DNA of 64,000 bases, taken from contig NC_063151.1 of NCBI RefSeq assembly GCF_020921035.1, positions 16,746,934-16,810,933 of the forward strand, given 5' to 3'. This DNA comes from Rhodamnia argentea. Lineage: Eukaryota; Streptophyta; Magnoliopsida; Myrtales; Myrtaceae. This document shows, in pieces, positions 47,283-59,300 of the stretch. The translations under genes were made by a program, and so were the position numbers. A model generated the notes under the pieces. The model made no database searches and had not been told where the DNA came from. It saw only the letters and a program-made list of their open reading frames with translations. How positions within the stretch are numbered: position 1 is the stretch's first letter; the number at the start of each line of letters is the position of its first letter.

Positions 47283-48470
47283 TGTGCATTATAAGTCATA
47301 AAACTTGTCGCAAATGTGCAATCAAGTCATAAAACTTATCTAATTAATGCAATCGAATTTTTTTGTTAATGCTGTCAACTTGTTAAATGAAAAATGCTGA
47401 CTTGATATTTTAAAATTAATTTATTTCTCCTACATGGCATTTTTTATTTCCTTTTTAAAATTTATTTTAAACTAATTAAAAACTAAGAAAAGGCTAAATT
47501 TTAGTTTTAAAAAGAAAAAAAAAGAGGAAGAGCAGCTAGAGCAGGGCCTTACCAGTGAGGCTAGGCCGCGGCCGCAGCCCATCACTGGAGATCGCCGACC
47601 CTAGCCGAGGGTGACCGGCCGTCGCCAGCCCCGGGTGAGACCTCACCAGCCCGGCTCGCCCAGATCTAGGTTGAGGATATCGCCACAGAGCAACTGAGCA
47701 AGCAACTGAGTCCCAAGCGGCATATTAAAGGGGATGGAGTCAATATCGCCGCATTGAATCCCAAACAAGTTCTGTATCCGTGTTTGCGGTTGGACCGCCT
47801 GCAGCACTGCATCATGATCAGGTGTAGAATGAACTGTTACGGGAAAAATTACTTCCTCAGGGTTGTCAGCTTCCTCCTTCCATAGCACCTACGCCCCCTT
47901 TAATTAATCAGCGAGAGAATGAGGCAAACAAGAATAGAAGGACGATCAGGTGCTTTTGGCCTAGAGTTATTTGACCGTGAAGCAGTTGCTCAATTCTGGG
48001 TTTCTAACCCAGACCTGGCTAGATCTGGGCAAGTCGAGCCGATGAGATCTTTCCTGAGTCTGGCGATGGCCGACCACCCCCGGCCAAGGTCGGCGACCTC
48101 CGCCGACTCTCCGGCAATGGGGGGCGGCGGCGGCGGCCCAGCCTCACCGGCGAGACCCTGCTCGAACTGCTCTTCCACTCTTTTTTTCTGTTTTAGTTTT
48201 TGCCTTTCAAAACTAAATTATGGCCTTTTCTTAGTTTTTTAATTAGTTTAAAATAAAATTTTAAAAATAAAATAACAAAAAATGCCACTTAAGAGAGAGA
48301 AATTAATTTTAAAATTCCATGCCAGCATTTTCTGTTAGATAAGTTGATGGCGTTAACGGAAGACTTCGATTGCATTAATTTGACAAGTTTTAGGACTTAA
48401 TTGTATTTTTTTGAAAGTTTTATGACTTAATTATGTTTTCGAGATAAATTTTAGGACGTTCAGTGCATAT
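47283..48470. mobile_element. Inverted-repeat element enclosing GC-rich and exon-like DNA (Pack-type candidate)
   Basis: The left arm (GTGCATTATAAGTCATAAAAC, AAGTCATAAAACTTATC, ATGCAATCGAATT, ACTAAGAAAAGGC) is the inverted counterpart of the right arm (GGCCTTTTCTTAGT, GATTGCATTAATTTGACAAG, GTTTTATGACTTAAT, AGTGCATAT). Arms are about 240-280 bp. Between them are two GC-rich patches (47555-47660 and 48050-48165) with CCGGCG-type repeats, flanking an exon-like stretch. A GC-rich core and AT-rich arms recur in other elements here. Confidence 0.7.
47660..47892 (-). pseudogene. Exon-like gene fragment inside the inverted-repeat element
   Basis: On the minus strand, GGGGGCGTAG/GTGCTATGG resembles an acceptor. 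The open stretch after it reads VLWKEEADNPEEVIFPVTVH, then DHDAVLQAVQPQTRIQNLFG and CGDIDSIPFNMPLGTQLLAQ, with normal protein composition. It then passes into GC-rich element sequence. I do not recognise the source gene. It fits a fragment picked up from a host gene with part of an intron (47892-48040). Confidence 0.45.
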
Positions 48471-48484
48471 ACTTTTTTTTTTTT

Positions 48485-51060
48485 TTTTTTGGTGGTCAAA
48501 CTATGTACAAAATTGGCATGCCCATGATTCGCAGCAATTAGAGTCCACGACTTATAATCTGCCACTAGTCGATACCTATTCATCTTAGTAAGAGAAGACG
48601 GAGAGAGTATATGATCGTGTACGTCACATACGTCATCGACTAGAAGCCTTTGTGCCATTTCGGTCAAATCACCTGTCGATTCTTCAACTGAAACTTGCTT
48701 TGCCCGACTTGGACCCGGCGACGCCACATCCCAGTGGGCCTGTGGCGATTCTGAATCGGACATGTCACCGTCACGCGAGGAAAATTGGCGACCAAGTTTC
48801 CATGGAATCAAACGTACATCAACTTTATCGAAATTTAATCGACGACAAAGCTTGATGACATAAAAGTACAAAGTTGAAATTTAACCAACGGCGAGGGCAT
48901 GAAAGCAACAACTAAGATAAGATACATACCGGAATTTAATCAATGGCGAGATATTTGGAAACTACGGCTACGATTCAGGAAAAGAAAGATAATTGGGAGA
49001 TAACATGTCCTATTTGTTTGTGCAGGGGGAGTCATCCGTATACCGATGATAATATTTATAATGTTCACAACATAACTGCCTATAAGCAGTTCTTCAGCAG
49101 TCTTGGCATGCTTTCACATCTCAGGAATTTCCGATCCCAAACGATCAACTTTAAGTCAATCTCTTAATCGGTTATCTATGAACAAACTCGATGAATTTTT
49201 CATTTGACACCTTTGTCGACTAACTAAAAGTTAACCAGGAAAGTAGGGTGCTTCATTTGTTTACTCAAATGGAACAATACATGTATGGTTCCTTCCTTGG
49301 TTTTGTCCACTGATTATCGATGACTTGTTGTTTTACTCGTCGATAAGACGCTAATGCCGTACGAATGCAAGTTATAGGAAAACAAGAACCATATGCGAAT
49401 AACAGATCAATCAACCCTTGCCTAACTAACAATTCGGCGATCAAAATGAGTACTCCGAGTAAAAGCTGGTGAATATTTGAGAGTGGACCTTACTCATGAA
49501 TAACATCACAATGTCTCGTTGGAGTGTAGGTTGTGAATTATCAGTGGGCACACACTAGCCACTTAAAAGAATTGACATCCTCGTCGGTTTCGATCCGTAT
49601 TATCTGGCGATACTCCTTCTATTCGATGGGTGGCCCGAAATATTCATACCACTTCCATCATCTTAGAAGCTTGTCAAGAGTCGCATGTTGTATGAACCCT
49701 GTCACCCTACGGATCATTCTTGAGAGTGGGTCACGTCTTATTTATGAAATAATATCGCAAGGTCGCATCCATCTAACACGAGACTTCATATGCCACGATC
49801 CAAAGGCTAAGATATTGGACTCTAGTTGATATCGAACATCTAAAAACTTTCTAAAAACTCACAAGCGTTGACATGTAGAGTCAAGTAGAGTTTCTCATAA
49901 TTTCAAACTTTAAAAATATACCTTTTATGCGATTTCGAATTTCTTTAGGAAAGCAAAAAGCTACAAAAAAAATTAACTAATTATTTCATGCGATACAAGA
50001 CAAACACGTATGTTATTGGATCGACAACCATTGCTACCTAGGGACATGTTTCTTGCATACTATTAATTAATTATTTCAAGCGATGCGGACGATCATTTTT
50101 AGAAAAATATTTTCCAAATCATCCATTATTGATGAAACAAACGAAGCCAAAGTATGCTCCGACTTTCCTTTTTCACATCATATACTTCAATGGCAACAAC
50201 ATTATTTTAGTGTCTGTTTAACAAACTGCCTGATTTTTTCTTTTCTTTTCACAATCGAACAAATGTAACTAAAGAATAGATATAAGCGAAAGTGAATAAA
50301 CATCGTGTGTTAAACCTTCTTTTTATTTTGCACGATAAAGTAAATCTGCTATCTAATTTAGTTATTGCGTGAGGGATTAATAATCTAAAGTTAAAATTAT
50401 AGGACTTGTCAGGATTAAAACGGAAGAGGGACAGGAGGGGAGGCTTCACGGTAATACAGAGGCAAGAAGAACCGAAGAGAAAGATAGAGAAAAATTCATT
50501 TTGGACGTCCCGACAAGCCAAATTAACAATGTTTCGCAACGCCTAATAAGGATGCAAGCCTTTTTGTTCATCTAGCTGGAGTAATTTTCGGAGTTAGGGC
50601 ATAATCGGAGTTATGTGAATTCTAGATTGTGAAGTCTGATTTAGGAATTTTTAAGATGTGGATTATATGGAAATGATAGTTAGGGTGTTGTGGAGTCGTA
50701 GGTGTCAACGGAAATTGACTATAGATTACGGTTCGATTCAAATGAATTTTTAAAGTTTCACGCACAAGCTTTACGATATAGACAACTTTAAATATCTGTT
50801 TTGCGCGAGTGTTATGTTAGTGCGTAGAAGTCATTTTGTCAGCGAATTAACTTAATAATGGATTGGACAATTCTCTTTATTCAAATGGTTATGGACTAAG
50901 ATACTGAGAACGCATTGCGACACAAGCCATCAATTGGTCGTTGTCGGATCACATAGGACAAATGGACCGAACGGGCGCACCGAAAAAAAAAAAAATTCTG
51001 TCTTATGCTTCTAAGTCCTCTGAGTTGGTGACATAATTATAATGTTTAAAGACTTAAGAG
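48485..51060. other. Intergenic DNA, no gene recognised
   Basis: Several modest open frames (48500-48870 minus, 48943-49167 plus, 49533-49829 plus) have ordinary composition but no recognisable domain or splice structure. 49971-50155 includes a TTTAGAAAAATATTTTCC to GAAACAAACGAAGCC stretch resembling the right end of the 39017 MITE. Confidence 0.4.
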
Positions 51061-51063
51061 GTT

Positions 51064-51086
51064 TATATATATATATATATATATAT
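51064..51086. repeat. TA microsatellite
   Basis: Uninterrupted TA dinucleotides, about eleven units. Confidence 0.9.
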
Positions 51087-51099
51087 TAACCAACAAAGT

Positions 51100-51904
51100 T
51101 AGCACCAAACTTTGTCCTTATCTTCGTTTTATAGTCAATCTTTAACTAATACAGAGGGTTTTTTCCAAAATAATTTTTTAAAAATAAATATTTACAAAAT
51201 TAATTTTTTAAAATAAATATTTACTGATTTGGGCCTCGCTCGGCGGTTGAATTGCCTAGTGAGGCCCGCTCGGCGATGGGCCCGCCGAGCAAGGCACAAA
51301 TCCGGACCGCAATCTTTTTTTTTTTTAATTTCGTATTTTTTTTAATTATTGATACTTAGAATATTTATTTTATTTATAATTTTTTTTCTTGTGAAGCTTA
51401 TATTTATAACATTATTAGAAATAATTAATGTAAATATTTATTAAGATATATAATTAATAAATAATGTTGTGATATAATGCAATATAGCCGCAGGAATATG
51501 TTGGAAACCGCAGTAATAGATATATGGGAAACCGTAGCAAAAGAGTTAAAAACCGCATGGAAAGATTAAAAATCGCAACAAAAGAGTGGAAACAAATAAA
51601 GAAAAGGCAAAACTTTGGAATGGCATATCTCATCGCTCGGACGTCCTTTTGAGACGATTTTTTTTTTATTTCACGTAATTTTTCGAGACGAATCCATTGC
51701 AAACAGCCGTAGGCGGTTTGGCTCGGCTTTTTCCCCAAAAAACGTCGTTTTCCTTGTCAATTTTGCATTTTCTCCCTCCGGTGCCACTTCTCGATATCGA
51801 ACAAACCCTTCTTTCCCTCTTTCCTCTTTAATTAACTGCCTAGACCCCTTTCCCACTATAAAAGACGTGATTTAATGAGTCTAGCATGGAAAGATTGAAA
51901 GAGG
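51100..51904. other. AT-rich DNA with one small GC-rich island, no gene recognised
   Basis: A GC-rich island at 51232-51310 (GCCTCGCTCGGCGG, GCCCGCTCGGCG) lies between AT-rich sequences with repeated AAATAAATATTTAC units, suggesting another small element of the AT-arm/GC-core type. The rest shows no coding sequence. Confidence 0.4.
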
Positions 51905-52385
51905 AAAAGTTATAAACTTATTGCAATTGTGTCAATTCAGTTCACTTTATCGCCCAACGCTAATGTGGATATCTTTTAATAATATTTCAATTTTTTATGT
52001 TTTCTTTATTTTTTTCTGTTTCTATTTTTTCTTTCCTTTTGCTATTATGGCCGCCGAGGGCTTCACGGCCCCCGATCGGCCTCGCCTAGGTTGGGTGAGG
52101 CCATGACGGTTGTGGGCCAAGGTAGCCATGGCGAGGTCGGTTGGGGACCGTAATGCCCTCACTAGCCACAAATAGAAGCAGAGAAGGAAGAACATAAAAA
52201 AGAAAAGAAAAAATAAAAAAATTAATTAAAAATTCTAAAAAATATATTGAAAAATTAAAATATAGTAAAATTTTGGTCACGTCAATGCCAACCAACTAAA
52301 TGGACTGAATTAGCACAATTGCAATAGGATTAGGATTAAATTGGTATAATTGCAATAGTTTATGACTGTTTTGGTAAGTATCCCC
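51905..52385. mobile_element. Fold-back element, family 2, with GC-rich core
   Basis: The left arm TATAAACTTATTGCAATTGTG pairs with the right arm ATAATTGCAATAGTTTATGA. Inside, TTAATAATATTTCAATTTTTTA pairs with AAAATTAAAATATAGTAAAA. The core (52050-52160) is GC-rich with GCCGAGGGCTTCACGGCC and GGTAGCCATGGCG. The same plan and the same CAATTGCAATAG words occur at 62147-62743. An isolated related right arm (TCAGGACTAAATTAAC, AAGTTTAAGATCGAATTG) is at 52480-52610. Confidence 0.65.
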
Positions 52386-52610
52386 ATGATTTCCATTTAA
52401 ATACTAGCTGAGCCATGTAGAATGGCCGGCGTTGACTAGTTTGTCACGTTTGAAAATCTGCCGGGAGCACTACATTAGCGAATTGTCAAAGGTTCAGGAC
52501 TAGATTAGTGAATTATAAAAATGTTCAGGACTAAATTAACTAAATTGAAAAGTTTAAGATCGAATTGATCGTCATACAATTTATGACTTTTTGAATAATT
52601 TTTCCCGATC

Positions 52611-53985
52611 GGACATGAGAAATTGAAAAACAGCACATCAGATTTTGACTCTAAAAGCATGAAGATATGAGGATCGTTTGTAACAAATCAATTTAGATTA
52701 GATGTGCCTAGGTTCGAATTTTAAATTCAAATTAGATTAGGCTTCATAATTCTAGCACCTTTAATTATAAAAGCTCTCTATACAAATTTTGTAAGGTTAT
52801 TTATTTTCTACGCGCTTCAGTCATCTCCATTAGCGGTTTATGTTCACTTTTCGTCATCGAGCAAGCATGATCTTAAAAAAAAAAAATGTAAGCTGCTCGT
52901 TCTAATTTGAAAAAGTTTCATGCAATTTGTCTGATTGTTTCCCATCTATCTTTTATTCAAGGTCGAATTTGAAAATTTAATTTGACCATCATCGACTACC
53001 CTCGATTGGACTTTAATCACTAATTAAATCTCCGAGTGTCTAATGATCACGACATCGCAAGAGTTCATATAACATATTTTTTTCGTCGGAACATACACGA
53101 GTCACATAAAAAGAAATAATAGTTTGCTCACAATTTTGGACTTTACTTTTAAAAATAGTTGTCCTTATTTTCGTTCGAATATTTGTCTTAAAGCATTTAT
53201 AAAATGCTGAGCTGTTTCCATTTCTTAGTTAAGATATAGAGAGAAATATAAAATTATTTTCCTAGCAAGAAAAATCATTAATAGGAGATACAGAAAGTTT
53301 TCTAATTCAAACAATTTGAATTTGACCTTTTCCACCAACTTTCTTTCTTTCTCTTTCCTATCAGATCGCCCATGATTAGAAGCGCACGACGCCGTACTCG
53401 CCCTTCACCCAAAAAAGAGGCAAAATGACTTTGTTATCTTATTTGGAAAAGAAAAAGGACAGCACCTCTCATTTGGGCGTTTGACCTGAATTAGACTCAT
53501 GCAAACAACCTTGATGATTGGTCAAGTACTTCAGAAATTGGCTTTGCAAGTCAAGGGTCACAGGGTTTCATCCTCAGGGCTCGAGAAAACTTTGGTCAGT
53601 CTGCGAATGACGGGTTTGAGTTCGAGTACATCGTTCGTTTTGGACTCTCCACTCGTATTTTGGGAGGTGCAAGGATAGTCGACTTGCCTAGCAGACCGTG
53701 AGGTTAAATCTGCAACATTGAATTAAACATGCTCTTGCGGATAATATGTAGTTTGTTAAGGGTCAGAACTTTTTTTTTTATAGATGGCAAGAAAAGTAAG
53801 ATACAGTTGAGGATGACGATTCTGAAAAAAGAGCATGCATTGTAATTGTCTAGGCTGGAAATCGTTTGTAGCGATTTTATTTTATTTTTATTTTATCAAA
53901 TCATGGAAATTTCAATATGCTTTGCCGCTGAACACCTGTAAATACCAAGACCACATGTGGAATATACATAATTTTTTGAAATTAG
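52611..53985. other. AT-rich intergenic DNA, no gene recognised
   Basis: No supported coding sequence or element boundaries; scattered A and T runs only. Around 53490-53720 the sequence is more complex but has no identifiable frame. Confidence 0.45.
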
Positions 53986-54635
53986 GCTCCGTTTGTTTAA
54001 AAAAAAAATCTTTCGGGAAAAAGTTTTTCGAATTTTTTAGCATTTGGCTCATTGAAAATAAGTTGGTCGGTTAAAATATGTTTCACCCATGAAAGAAACA
54101 TATTCAAAAGTGGAAAAAATGATTATCTATTTTTGAAAGAAGAAAAAAATTCCCTCGTCTTTCATCCCTCCACTCATTCACATTAATTTTATTTTTCTTT
54201 TCCTTTTTATTATTTATTTATTTTTTAATAGTTTCAATTGTTTATTTTTTTTATTCTTTTTTCCTCTGCTGGTCATCGGCCTCGAGCGAGATCGAGCTTG
54301 CCGGAGGCCGCCAAGCTTGTCCCTCGCCTATGGCCGGTCGCCGGCGATTGGTAGAGAAAGACAAAAAAGGAAAAAAGAATTCATAAATTCAAATTAAAAA
54401 AATATTAAAACTCGAAATTGTCCATGTTGATGCCGGCCGTGCCATGCAGGAAAGCCGGGTCCACGTCGGTAATTTCCGACTAGATGACGACGCTGAAAAT
54501 CAAATGAGATTTTTCTTACCAATAGACAAAAAGTATTTTTCAGTTGATTTTTGGGTGTCAGCCAAATACTAAATTATTTTATCATTTTCTTGAAAAATAA
54601 ATTTTCAAAAAATATTTTCTAGAAAAGTCACTTTT
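53986..54635. mobile_element. Fold-back element with GGCTCCGTTTGTTT end and GC-rich core
   Basis: The left end GGCTCCGTTTGTTT, then TTTTTTAGCATTTGGCTCATT, is the imperfect inverse of the right part (GTCAGCCAAATACTAAATTA and TTCTAGAAAAGTCAC). Arms are AT-rich. The core 54260-54350 is GC-rich with CATCGGCCTCGAGCGAG and CCGGTCGCCGGCG. Non-coding. Its left end recalls the 39017 MITE terminal repeat. Confidence 0.55.
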
Positions 54636-55111
54636 TTTCGGTAGCCCGACGGTAAAAAGAAAAAGAAAAAAAGACTACACATTTTTTGGGTTGCGGCATG
54701 GAGAGAAATGAGCAAGCAGAACACAGTCAGCGACACCAAACTAAACCGCGCCACGTGTCCCGACGGCTCCGAAGATTCTTTCGGATTCACAACGAACCGG
54801 GTCCCCCGAGCAAATGCAGCATGCGCTCGGTACTACAATAGGCTGGCGACGTGTAACGGCCGAGATGAAGTGGATCCGTGGTCTGATGCATCCGCGGCCT
54901 GGCGGGGCCCACTTCACCGTACTAGCAGGACCAATGGGAGCACGCCGCGTAATCAACTCTCACTGGCCAAATGATGCTCCCAAGCTCTTCTTCGTGTCGT
55001 GACGTCGCCGAGAGTGACGATAATGGGGAGGGATAGGTGCATAGTGACCTTTTGCCTTAACTGCGTGCGCGGGCAGCTCCTTAACCACGGTCAAGTGACG
55101 ATCCTGTTCAA

Positions 55112-55119
55112 CTATAAAA
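55112..55119 (+). promoter_or_regulatory. TATA box upstream of the NAC-like gene
   Basis: CTATAAAAA lies in GC-richer DNA after a long AT-rich repeat zone and about 30-40 bp before a likely transcription start near 55145-55155. The first ATG of the NAC coding sequence is about 1.2 kb downstream, implying a long, probably spliced leader with several donor-like sites (for example GAG/GTAACC at 55367). Confidence 0.5.
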
Positions 55120-56336
55120 ACCATCACTGCCTTCTCTTTCTCGGACCAAAGCGCGACCAAAGCGAGTGAAGTGGGGACGACGACGACTTCGGTTCTTCTT
55201 AGCCGTCTTCGGCTAGGTTAGAATCCCCCGATCACTGTCCCTTCTTCGATTGCGATCGTAATTCCCAACTGAGAGAGCGATTCGAACTCGCTCGCGTCTG
55301 TTTCGCGGCCTGTAATTCCCAGATTCCCCGCCCGATTAGTTCTGGGAGGGACGGGGGTGATTGGGAGGTAACCGATTGCTTTCTGCTTCGTCGGAGCTTG
55401 GGTAAATTTCCTGATTTTGAAGCGCGGGTCGGGTGGGGTTTTTTCTGAATGTGGAAGTGTTGTCCGAGTGTGGCGATCGTCCTCTGTAAGGGTTTTGAAT
55501 CGATAGCGATCAGATTAGAGAATTTAGGAGGCGGATGTTGGTTGATGGCTGTAGGACTGCACTTATGATGCCGGATTAGGTACTTATGAGCATCGCTGTT
55601 TCTTACTGCTCCAGATGAAGAGCGTGAGTTGAGCCATCAGTCGAGAAACTCTTGGGGTCTTGGATTTTTCTGTAATTGGTCTTGGGATTATGCTTTTTCT
55701 TTTGATCGGCTTATTCTTTGTATTGATCGCGAGTGTTTTGTGGTTGAGCCCAACGGGCGCAAGAAGATTCACGTGGCCGAACCCACTTTGCCGGTTCTTC
55801 TTGTTATCAACGTTTTATGATTGTTGCATTCACGATGTTACGAACACAACAGATTTTGGTGAGGTTTTGCTGGAATGTGATTTTCTATATGCTTGATTTC
55901 ATACTTCCATAACTTTGTCATATCCAGGCTGCATCATCTGGGACCTTTAGTTATGGTCTGTAATTGTCCACTCCTAACTTATACGCAACTTACTTTTGGA
56001 ATAAATTACTTAACATGGATGCAACTAAAACCACATTTTTTTTTATTTCTGAGGATACAACTGAATGATTTCTCAAATGTGGTTATAACTATCAGAAAGT
56101 AACTAGACGTGCTTAGTCATCCCCATTGTACTTGTGAAGTTCCAATTGCAGCTTTCACTTTGCAATATTTCAAGTATCCATGCTCTTAATTTGTTACACT
56201 ATTTTGGCGACTAAATAATTTTACCTTACCTTTTTTCTCCTGGGACATTGCCTTCACTTTTCTTATGCTCTTTTCCAGATTGAAAATCATCCTGGTCGTG
56301 GGGCATTTTCTCAAGTGACAATTCAATTCTAGTTTT

Positions 56337-59300
56337 ATGATCATGTGTCCTCTGGCAGCTGAACCTCTGGCCGACATTAAGTATGATTGTTCTGATGAGG
56401 AAGTGTTCAAGTCCTTGGAGTGCATTACAAGTGGAAATTCTCTTCCTGGGAATGTAATCCGTGATATAAATCCCTACTGCTATCGGCCTGAAAATTTACC
56501 TGGTAAGAGTTGTGTTTTTGCAAATTTTTGCTCTTTTCAGGTTTTACTTACTGTTGAATATCTAATTTTGAGCAATTCGCCATCTTTTATTCCCTCATGC
56601 TGGCCTGCACTGTCAGACCATTCAGTTGTTTAAGTAAATAGTCCTATGAATCCTGTGAAACAACAATATCTTTGACTTCTTGCTGGACCTGGTTGGGGGT
56701 CTACACTGAAGTATAGATGGCTCAAAAACCTCTGTATTCTCCGTATGCCGTGTTTCCCATATGCAACCACTAGGTTTAATTGGTACTTTTAAATGCTTGA
56801 GCAGCATGATGTCTAACTTCTATAGATAAGTGATTTTCCTGTGTCATCATATCAGAATATTTCGAAGAGTTAGGAGACCATGTAAGCGAAATTACTTCTT
56901 TGGTATGACAATCTCTGTTATGCTAAGGGACAGCCTATATTTCTCCTCCCTTGCTCTGTGCTTCTTACCTTTGGATGGCAATTCTCACCCATCTGGATGT
57001 CACGCCTATTTAAGGAGATTTAAATTGCATCTCAACTGTATGTTCACACTTTCTAAATTAGTAACTTCTTGGATAAACCTGTTTTCATAAATAGGGAGAG
57101 GCATGTTTCAGGTTATTACGATCATCTTAATATACCAGTCGGACAGAGTCCAGAACTTGTTGTGTCTTTATACAATTATAATCCTGGTTGAAGTAAAAGT
57201 TTTCCGATTTTTAGTACCTCTCACAAGACAGAAAGTCTCTGTCCTACGTATTAGTATTGATGTGCTAGCTAAGCTAGTGTTTACTGTTGTGATTTCTTAA
57301 TTGATAGTGCTATAGGAAAATGGAACACCAAAGCAAACTAACTTTTTATTATCTTGAGAAAGAAGAGAATGTGTCACCCTGTTAGAGGTTTGTATGTGGG
57401 CCTAGTCCCCTCTCAAGTTCTTGAAAGGCAATGAAATTATCTTATTGAAAAGAGGAAAAAAAAAAAGAAGGAACACTAACAATGACATGTGAAGTTATAA
57501 TTTGAGAAGACTTATTTCTCACATTTTTCCTTTGGCGTTTGTGTCTATTATGATGCACTTGTGTTGGCCATTTTGTGCTTTGGGCAAGAAGCATGTGCCT
57601 TTTCCAAAGTCAGGTTGAGTCAACGAGATGCTCTTGATGACATAATATTTATAACGGATCTTAAAGTTGTATGTGTCTTGTTATAGTACCTGCCGATGCT
57701 AGCAGTAGGGAAATAATAGGTGGTGCAATGTTTCATAGAGACAAAATTGAGTAAAGTGAAAAATCATTTGCGCGTCTAGAGGAACTGCACTTTTGGCTTC
57801 AAGCGGTTTCATTTTGATTGTTTAAGAAAAGTGCATTTGATTTAGAAAACTGTTTGTCAGCCTATCAAGCAAATAAGAAGTGCTTGTTAGAATTGTACTT
57901 GACCCATGGAGATGATATATGCAGATCGTATTTGGTACCTGACATGTTCGGGGGATAATAGAGCTCCAGAGAATGGATTCTGGAAGCCCAAAGGGAATCC
58001 CCTTAGGGTACCTTTAAATTCCTCCATTAGCGGCTTGAAAACAACTCTCGAATTCTGTGATCGACAAGCTTTGGAGGGTTTTAAAACCGATTGGATAATG
58101 CAGGAGTACAAAATAACATGGAATGGGTCAAACTGTGACACCAGGGCGAAGGTAACAAGATCGGTTGAGCTGTAGGCTAAAATATCAAGATGTTTCTTTT
58201 GCTTTAATCATTTTATCTGCTTACCACTCTTACTTTGGTTGGGCAAAATGCAGGCAGTCAATTCACTTTGCAGAGTTTTCCAAGAACGTGTTTATGTAGT
58301 TGACCAGAAAATGGCCCGTACATTTGATGGTTCTGACATCACTAGAGGATGCAACCTCCTGTCAACTGCTTTGCTTGCCATTACCTCCAGGAGCAATACT
58401 GAACAAGGATCCACAAGTGACCACCAGGTAAATTATACAATCCAATTTTGCTCTCCTTGAATGCTTCTTGAACTCTTCTGAACATCTTTGCATCTAGGTA
58501 TGTAACCTTGAACGTATGTAGCCTCTTATGTTGGATAATTCACGGTCGATACTTTCTACTAGAAAAGCACTAAACTGCTTAGATATCCATGTCTGGTGGT
58601 TGAATTTTCATTCTTTCCATAAGGGCTTACTTTTGATGAGTTATATTCTTCATCTTTCATGTGGTTATCATAATGCTCCCGGTAGGGATGACCTTGATCA
58701 TTTCTGATGTCCGCACAACTAATGATGACAACGTTATGGGCTATGAGTTTACTGTTTCAGATATGACTTGGTTTTCCCCGTCCATCTATTGTTTTTGCAT
58801 CACTAAGTGACAAACATTTTTCAGTGTCCTGATGAATAAGTTACATTATGGTCTTCAATCATGTAAGATCAGCTAGTTTTGCTATTTCGAGATTTTTCTT
58901 CACCAAATTGGTTATTGCATGCTATAGAAGTCCCCCTAAATTGAGTTACTCTAAACATCTTAAATATAGGATGCTGAGCTTAGATGGTCTTGCGATAAGC
59001 TTTTGATACATTGTAATCATGGTAATGATGCTAATTTTTTGTCTACTTTTTGAGAGAACATCCTGCTCAATAAAATTTACATTTTCTCACTTGACTAAAG
59101 GAGCAAAATAGATTCTGTGACTTCTGTCTTCGTATGATCTCCTCCTTTGTTGCTTTATCCTATATCTGTTCTTTCGGAAATGGGAGATGAACTGCTTGCC
59201 AGGTGGTAAAATTCTCTTAGCATGAGTGGGTGGATAATATATTTGGAAATTACAGGTCGTTGCAGCAGATATTCCTCAGAACCATCCTATGGAAAACCTG

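Noticed and set aside
48431..48871. 146-codon minus-strand open frame
   Set aside because: Ends in a poly-lysine run derived from a T-tract at a transposon edge; composition is ordinary but nothing recognisable.
55584..55896. Open frames just upstream of the NAC gene as a separate membrane protein
   Set aside because: The hydrophobic reading at 55660-55790 overlaps likely leader introns, has frames on both strands and no family match.
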